In this document: in pieces, positions 58,132 to 64,000 of the stretch
Position numbering within the stretch: position 1 is the stretch's first letter
How the letters are laid out: each line of letters starts with the position of its first letter
Made by a program: the position numbers and the translations under genes
Notes under the pieces: model-generated
Seen by the model: the letters and a program-made list of their open reading frames with translations, nothing else
The model's database searches: none
What the model was told of the DNA's origin: nothing
Source of the DNA: Doryteuthis pealeii
Lineage: Eukaryota; Mollusca; Cephalopoda; Myopsida; Loliginidae
Direction of reading: 5' to 3'
DNA length: 64,000 nucleotides
Assembly (NCBI GenBank): GCA_023376005.1
Contig: CM042139.1
Coordinates: 143,339,664-143,403,663, forward strand

Positions 58132-58175
58132 ATATATATGACTTACAATCATCACATTGAAAACACCTGTGACCT

Positions 58176-58424
58176 CTAGATCACCGCCCTGTTGGCTGGG
58201 GCTGTAGAATACACCATCTTTACCTTTGCAGAGGAGTAAAATCCCCCAATGAGGCCACCAGTTGGCCGTGTTTGATCACCTGTGATGCTTAAGGATGGAA
58301 TCCCGGTAGCTGAGCAGTCCATGATATACAACACTACACTTTGGTTCTTAATTAGGCAAGATGGGTGATCGGAACGCCCCTCCCCACCGCTGATCAATTG
58401 GCTGGTCACGTCAAGCCCTAGCAC
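58176..58424 (-). other. Unidentified 82-codon open frame in GC-richer sequence; candidate exon or relic
   Basis: The minus-strand frame reads LGLDVTSQLISGGEGRSDHP near its start and DQTRPTGGLIGGFYSSAK later. A donor-like AAAG|GTAAAG follows the SSAK codons at about 58224. Unlike other frames here, it is not low complexity and has ordinary coding composition. No family recognised; it could be a fragment of a mobile element protein. Confidence 0.3.
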
Positions 58425-58440
58425 TTATATGATTGTCCCA

Positions 58441-58690
58441 AATCTATCAAACTTATGGCAAACCTCCAACCCTTTCTATCATATATGTGCTAGAAGGCAG
58501 TGGCTGAGGGTTTATGATATATTAAAAATTAATTTTTAAAAATGATTAAAATATAAAACATTAATTAAAAAACATAATAAAAAGCAAGTAAGAAAAAAAA
58601 ATACAAAGATGAAGAATAATAGCAATAAAACTTAAAAAAGATAAAAGATAATAAAACAAATATATAGAAAAAGAATTTGAAGTATTGGAT
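58441..58690. other. No feature recognised
   Basis: A-rich sequence. Confidence 0.45.
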
Positions 58691-58696
58691 TAAATA

Positions 58697-59020
58697 GTTA
58701 AACAGACTGGGCTCATTAGCTTGGTAAGTCAACCAGTTCAGGAGAAGGAAAACTCTGAATTAAAATCATCTGCTTAAAAATATCAAGAAGCAGCTGTAGT
58801 GCAATCATTATCATTGTAGGAAACAGACACGGCAACACAAATTCAAATCCTGGACAAGGCTGGTTACATTTCACATAGGAATGGTATGCACCAAACTATT
58901 CTCCCTCTAACTATGGGTAAATAGTATGGCAGACTGTGCTCTTGAACATTGGTATGACAACTGGTCTCAAAGATGAAAAGCTCTGAATTCAAACTGCTTG
59001 AAAATTAATCTTGTCTCATA
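58697..59020 (+). repeat. Two consecutive SINE-A copies
   Basis: 58697-58786 is a 3' part (cagactgggctcattagctt ... gaaggaaaactctgaatt). 58790-59020 is a full copy (agctgtagtgcaatcattat, ttcaaatcctggacaaggct, gtaaatagtatggcagactg, aaagctctgaattcaaac). Confidence 0.75.
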
Positions 59021-59930
59021 TGTGTTGAAGTATTGGATAAATCCATATAGTATGGAATTCATTGTTTAATAAGGAAAAAAACATTGCTATGCTGTCATCT
59101 TTTTTGAGCCAAATTACAGTAACAAAAAACTTACATCCATATTACAACCCTTATAAATGAACAACCCCATGAATGAGGCAGCAGGATGAATATTGAGAGT
59201 GAAAATTATACTTACTATGCAATAATTACTGTTTCTTATAATTTCTGTAAATCAGAACACTGACTGGCTTCCATTTATTGACTTTTACTTCTGAGGAATG
59301 CAGCAACATGTCATGGGGTCAGTGAATTGATATTCTTCTTTATGTAAAACTTGCCAAAAATGGTATTGGCCCACTCATCACTAGTCCCCCCCCTACATTT
59401 CCTAATGGTATTAGTGTGATCTTTACGGGGTGCCCAAATGTGGAGGCAATGATCAAAAGTTCACTAAAATAACTTTATCCACACTGAGCAATGTAGTGAA
59501 AGACAACCTCATCAATTATAAATGATGTAGTGATTTCAATTTCTAATGGGCAGTATAAGTTAAAAATCAGTATCAGGCAAAACCTATGCATTAAAGGACA
59601 AAAAAAGCACAAACCCCCAAAAGTAAAATCAAGACTTTATGAAATTGTGATCATTATGTGAAAGATATTTTGTCTTGATGAACAAGGCAATTCAACAACA
59701 ATCATTCATCTTAACATGAACTCTCAGTTTATTCTCTTAGAATTTAGATGTATTGAAATGGCTATGAATATTTCACAAAACAATGTAATTGCTGAAATAT
59801 TCCAAGCTATTTAAAGAGTCTGTCATTTTGGTACATTCTGGGAATGCAAGGAAAATGTCTTAAATAAATCATTAATATTCTGATATTTCACATCAAGTAC
59901 TGTCCAGTCAACTGGGCTTAGAATATACAC
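59021..59930. other. No gene supported
   Basis: AT-rich sequence with short C runs; no frame or repeat recognised. Confidence 0.45.
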
Positions 59931-59934
59931 AACC

Positions 59935-60168
59935 CATCCAAGTAAGATAAACAAGACATGCTGTACACTGCAGGAGAAGCAAAAACAGACTCATAAGTGA
60001 CATTCTCTTGTGGACACCTACACATGGGTAAACCAGTGTAGGCCAAAACCTGCATCAATCAGTTCTGTATAAATTCAAGATGTTATGTGGAAGACATGCC
60101 AGTGTCGATGACCGATAGAGATAGATGGCGAGAGAAAGACATTGGTATCCATGCTGTCAGTGTGACGA
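59935..60168 (+). pseudogene. LINE C-terminal remnant
   Basis: Translation gives RRSKNRLISDILLWTPTHG, then further on (in shifted frames) a DRDRWRER-like segment and the 3' tail ccatgctgtcagtgtgacga tgat. The order matches cephalopod LINE ends (RRSKDELISDVLLWTPTHG). Confidence 0.72.
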
Positions 60169-60174
60169 TGATAA

Positions 60175-60613
60175 CGTATTATCCAAAGGTGTAAGACTCA
60201 CCCCCCAAAAAGGGGTGTACTGAGTATAACACAACTGCACTAGTTCTGGTGAGTGGGGAGTACCCCTTCATTGTCATTACTCCCAAGTCCACTTTGACCT
60301 GGAGTGTGAGTGCCTGTTAGGGTCCCATCTATGGGTCAAATAAATCTGTTTATAAATCATTCATATTAGATAGGAATACTTGAAACTATATGACTGTAAA
60401 TTATTTGTATTAATTATAGTTACTTGAAGTTGTAATTGTTTACAAAGATTCGTTACTTGAAACCATATAACTGTGTGCAAATAAATGATTATCTTATGAA
60501 TAAGAACTTGAAACAATATAATTATTAGTATTAGATAGGAATACTTGCAACCATATGACTGTCTGAAAATTATTTGTATTGGATAAGAATACTTCATATC
60601 ATATAACTGTGTG

Positions 60614-60617
<4 letters not shown>
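60175..60617 (+). repeat. SINE-C copy with internal 50-bp tandem repeat
   Basis: 60175-60350 is the SINE-C front and middle (ccccaaaaaggggtgtactg, tttgacctggagtgtgagtg). 60350-60617 holds about five copies of a 45-55 base unit (gataggaatacttgaaacca tat, aactgtgtgcaaat). A TA tract (60617-60661) follows. Confidence 0.75.
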
Positions 60618-60661
<44 letters not shown>

Positions 60662-60666
<5 letters not shown>

Positions 60667-60924
60667 ACAAGTGTGTTAAAAAGTATCAAAGCAAGGTATT
60701 TTGCATGAAAGGAACAGCAAATGAAATTTTAATCTTTTTAAAAGTAGTCCATTTGGCATTCAATACATTTATTCCAGTGAGTTTTTTTGTTATTGGGCAA
60801 AACATGTCTGAAATTTCTTCTCTTGATATTGTATGTTGTATTTCTTTTGATATCCTGCATGTCTTTCAAATCTTATCTTTGAGATGAATTTTCAGTTTAA
60901 GAAACAAGAAAACATTTAGTTATG
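60662..60924. other. No feature recognised
   Basis: The 102-codon frame 60579-60887 starts in TA repeats; its later part is unrecognised. Confidence 0.35.
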
Positions 60925-61170
60925 GAAGATGCTGCACTTGCACAATTCTATACGATGGTTATTGCCATGGGAAATGGAATTGGCAACCAGAGTTTGAAAT
61001 CTTGAATGAGGCTGTTTGTGTTTAACTTCATGCTAATACCCTTATGAAATGCATGAATCCATCTGTTTTCCCCCCACCCCCCAGCTACAGGTAAATAGTA
61101 CGCAACCAGTCTAAATGAAGGAACATTCTGAGTTGAAACCAGTTTACCTCACTTAAAAATTGACCTTCAA
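60925..61170 (+). repeat. SINE-A copy
   Basis: atacgatggttattgccatg ggaaatggaattggc (head), gtttgaaatcttgaatgagg ctg, tgaaatgcatgaatccatc and agttgaaaccagtttacc. Confidence 0.75.
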
Positions 61171-61238
61171 TAGGAATATGAAAATAGGCTTGAGAGTTAT
61201 AAATGGAAAAAAAATCATTCAAAATATTATTGTACTTT

Positions 61239-61600
61239 TACTAAGGTGAGTCAGAAGTTTTGCACTATTAGCATATGTGTTAGTTTCCTGTAATAAACTC
61301 CAGGAACTTGAGGGAATCAAACTGCTACCACAAGATAATTACTTGTTCCAGTCCATGGTTCACTTCCTGCACTCTTGATGCTTCAGCAACTAAGAGGAAG
61401 TGGATGGTTCATTGATGTAGTTATTTGTCATGAGAGACAAGAACTGGTATCAGGATGGAATCAAAGAACTGGCAGAGAGGTGTCTTCAGACAGTGCAACA
61501 AGGTGGCCTCTACTTTGAATGCTAGGCTGCTTTTCTTGTAACTTGAAGGATAAAGTAAAGGAGTTACCAAAATATTGCAAAACCTTTTACTCATACTAGT
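61239..61600 (+). mobile_element. Internally deleted mariner-type element, about 360 bp
   Basis: Left end tactaaggtgagtcagaagt tttgcactatt and the complement of the right end tactagtatgagtaaaaggt tttgcaatatt form imperfect termini. Before the right end, NWYQDGIKELAERCLQTVQQ then GGLYFEC and a stop match the C-terminus of mariner transposases. The rest of the gene is deleted. Confidence 0.72.
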
Positions 61601-61603
61601 ATG

Positions 61604-61652
61604 TATTTACCAACCCCTTCACACAAACAGGATGTGACACATGGTTTATTTT
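61604..61652 (-). repeat. SINE-A 3' tip
   Basis: tatttaccaaccccttcaca caaacaggatgtgacacatg g. Confidence 0.6.
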
Positions 61653-61838
61653 ACTCACTCCCTTGGAAATCATTAAGAGAGGCAGTTATATATATGAGGA
61701 AAAGACTGAGGATGTTCTTTGCTCAGAAGGACAAAATATGTCTCTCCTACTTGGACTTGTTTGAGTCATTATTTTTGTTCACTTTTCCTTTTACCTCACC
61801 TCATACTGTAGGATTTTACTCCAACCATTCTATCTTCA

Positions 61839-62171
61839 TATATATATATATATATATATATACACAAACACACACATACACAAATACCAACCTCTCTGCA
61901 TGAGTAGGATATGACACAAGGTCAATTTATAAGTGGAGTTTAACAGGTTTAAATTCAGTGTTTTCCTTCTCTTACACTGGTTGCGATAACAAGCTTAGAG
62001 CCCAGTCTGCCTTTACTATTTACCCATATCTTGATGGAGAGTAGTTGGATCCATACCTTTCCCAATGGTATTAGCACTATGTGAAAATGCAAACAGCCTC
62101 ATCCATGATTTGAACTCATGTCACTGTGTCTATTTCCTAGAATGATAACTTTTACCATAGGCACCTTCACA
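61839..62171 (-). repeat. SINE-A full copy with TA/CA microsatellite tail
   Basis: The TA tract 61839-61862 and CA patch border accaacctctctgcatgagt aggatatgacacaagg (3' end). The copy continues to gatttgaactcatgtc (B-box complement) and gataacttttaccataggca cc. Confidence 0.85.
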
Positions 62172-62525
62172 GATACTCACCTGATATTTATAATGAATCC
62201 TTTAATTTCAATATAAATTTATGAATCTTTTTGGTTGTAAATTCCATAGTTCAACAATAATGCTTCTGCCAATACTTAATTTAAAGACAATTTTATGAAT
62301 GTCTGTCTGTCCTTACTTTCCATACAGACATTTCTGTTTCATGGGTGACTTTTGCTGGATTTCACCATTAATCTTAATTATTCCCAAATATATTTCCAAG
62401 TTATAAAAATTGTTATTGTACAAAATATGACATTTACCACATATCCCATGTATATGGGTCAGGCACAATGCCATATTAATGTGGGACCACCTACGAACCA
62501 TAGCTCATAGGAGGCGGGCGCAAAA
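62172..62525. other. No feature recognised
   Basis: AT-rich; the 62-codon minus frame at 62313 is unrecognised. Confidence 0.4.
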
Positions 62526-62529
62526 AATA

Positions 62530-62935
62530 TGTTGATCCTGTCGGCATTCCTGCTTAAGGGGGGGGCGCCTCAGGCACCAAGCAATAAACCCAGCCCTACC
62601 CCTTTAAATCAAGGAGGCAGGGGTTGCCTGGGGGGATGGCCCCTTGGGATTAACGTTGTTAACCTCTGTGGTCCAGGGCCAAAGCCACTGGACCTCCACC
62701 CTCACGTAAAAATTCAGTGAAAACAATTGCAGTAATTAGAACTTAGAGAACCAGAATTTCAGGATTGCAGGGCTGGATTCAGCCAGGAATGTTTTAAATT
62801 TGCTCACAAAGTCACGCTGTTTCCAAAATGGTATGATATGATGGGCTATGACATCTAGGAATAAAGTTTGAAAAATGTGATGTACTGACATTCAGATTTA
62901 TTATTAGAGATGAATAGTAAATAAATGCTTCTGAA
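62530..62935 (+). repeat. Third GC-richer block joined to repeat R1, copy 5
   Basis: 62575-62700 matches the window-start block (gcaataaacccagccctacc cctttaaa; ggccaaagcca). From 62715 it matches R1 (ttgcagtaattagaacttag, tttccaaaatggtatgatat, ttcagatttattattagaga). Confidence 0.7.
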
Positions 62936-63690
62936 TGTTATAGATTTATCTACTTTTTGTAGATGAGATATTACTACCTAGGTATGTGAACTGGTCTACT
63001 AATTTGAGAGGCTTACCAGCCAGTGTGCAGATACCTCAAACTTGTTTAAAATACATTTCTATATAGATTTGTACTTTATAAATCTCTGTGGTTGTAAAGG
63101 AGCATCTGATGCATGAGAAAGAGATTTAAAGTAATAAGAGACAAACCCATTTCTTTATTGCTAATTTTCACATTCATTGATGAAATTCTAAACAATGCGG
63201 AAATATCAACTATAAACATGAAGCATTATCTTCTCACAGATAATTATAAAACATTAGAATTACAAAAGTCTTTGATTATCACCAGTTCCATTTGGACAGC
63301 TTTTAGAGCTAATCACAAAATTAAGATTGCTTATAGAACAATATTCATCATCTTCAAAAAAGACTGACTGTATTCATCTCTATCACCAATCATGTTATGC
63401 CATTATGATAAAGTTATTAGATTTCAGGCTGTTTGCTGTATTATCCATTTCCTCCCCCCTCCCCTTCCTCTAAAGTTTTGAGAAGGGAAAATAAAGATAA
63501 AAGAGTAGAAAAATTAAATTGTACTTTGATGCAAGACTTTAAAGTGAAATATTTTGATTATTATTTATAGGTGGTAGTGAGATTGATTACAATACAATCA
63601 CTTAATCAATCTGATCTCCATAGAAACGGTGAATAACCATATAAAAGATGAAAAGGAATTTGAATGGTAAATACATGATTATACACTCTG
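62936..63690. other. No gene supported
   Basis: The 84-codon frame at 63113-63367 is AT-driven with no recognised domain. Confidence 0.35.
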
Positions 63691-63694
63691 GAAT

Positions 63695-63711
63695 AGATAT
63701 GAACAGACTGT

Positions 63712-63753
<42 letters not shown>

Positions 63754-63803
63754 TATAGAGAGAGATATGAACAAATATGGTATATAGCTAGCTATGAACA
63801 TAC

Positions 63804-63884
<81 letters not shown>

Positions 63885-63955
63885 TGAACAAATATGGTAT
63901 ATAGCTAGCTATGAACAGACTGTTTTATATATATATATATATATTTATATATACA
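63695..63955. repeat. Tandem repeat of a 115-bp-class unit built from microsatellites
   Basis: gatatgaacaaatatggtat atagctagctatgaaca occurs at about 63765 and 63881 with a TA plus GA tract between, and partially at about 63697. The core contains the palindrome ATAGCTAGCTAT. Confidence 0.9.
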
Positions 63956-63956
63956 A

Positions 63957-64000
63957 GGCGTGTCATAAAAGTATTGAGATTGAATCTGTATTTACCAAGA
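63957..64000 (+). mobile_element. Probable mariner terminus cut by the window end
   Basis: ggcgtgtcataaaagtattg agattg resembles mariner 5' ends; the rest lies outside the window. Confidence 0.45.

Noticed and set aside
63113..63367. 84-codon plus frame
   Set aside because: AT-driven composition, no domain, no splice signals.

Overview
The window looks like AT-rich nuclear DNA of a metazoan, most likely a cephalopod mollusc (octopus-like). This is inferred from three things: abundant tRNA-derived and 5S-derived SINEs, 3' remnants of a LINE whose C-terminal protein resembles ones common in octopus genomes, and very long microsatellites. There is no dense gene layout, no operon and no bacterial or viral gene set. 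Almost all long open frames are translations of simple repeats (TA, TG, GA, GAA) or of dispersed elements.

The one well-supported host coding segment is an internal exon on the minus strand (19048-19308). It has strong splice sites and encodes two membrane segments around a short loop with an N-glycosylation sequon, and it resembles TMEM221. A 25-bp minisatellite of about 1.1 kb (17899-19027) begins about 20 bases inside the intron that follows it. Weaker exon candidates are at 31672-31744 (+), 33537-33575 (+) and 58176-58424 (-). A promoter-like cluster (CRE, TATA, CRE-like site) lies at 43641-43788.

The rest is a mosaic of mobile-element fossils. Six SINE groups recur: A (tRNA-like head, 3' end running into TA repeats), B (tRNA-like head), C (longer element), D (clear tRNA head), E (Leu/Ser-tRNA-like head) and a 5S rRNA-derived SINE. 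B, C and the 5S type share a near-identical 3' end, which suggests one LINE partner. There are 5'-truncated LINE remnants, at least six mariner-type relics, a hAT-type element, several MITEs with long inverted repeats, putative solo LTRs, and higher-order tandem repeats (66/132 bp, 25/75 bp, 49 bp, 27 bp).

Layout: 1-9.7 kb SINEs, an LTR, MITEs and microsatellites; 9.7-13.3 kb mariner and LINE relics; 14.8-19 kb minisatellites and a 141-bp-arm hairpin; 19 kb the exon; 20-27.6 kb nested SINEs; 28-33.6 kb a possible transcription unit, a hAT element and weak exon candidates; 34-43 kb SINE-C, mariner and MITEs; 43.6-46 kb the promoter-like cluster and LTRs; 47-56 kb copies of a long repeat R1 and a 0.9-kb TA array; 56-64 kb SINEs, LINE and mariner relics. 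All coordinates for repeats were set by eye, and edges are good to about 10-20 bases unless a terminal repeat defines them.
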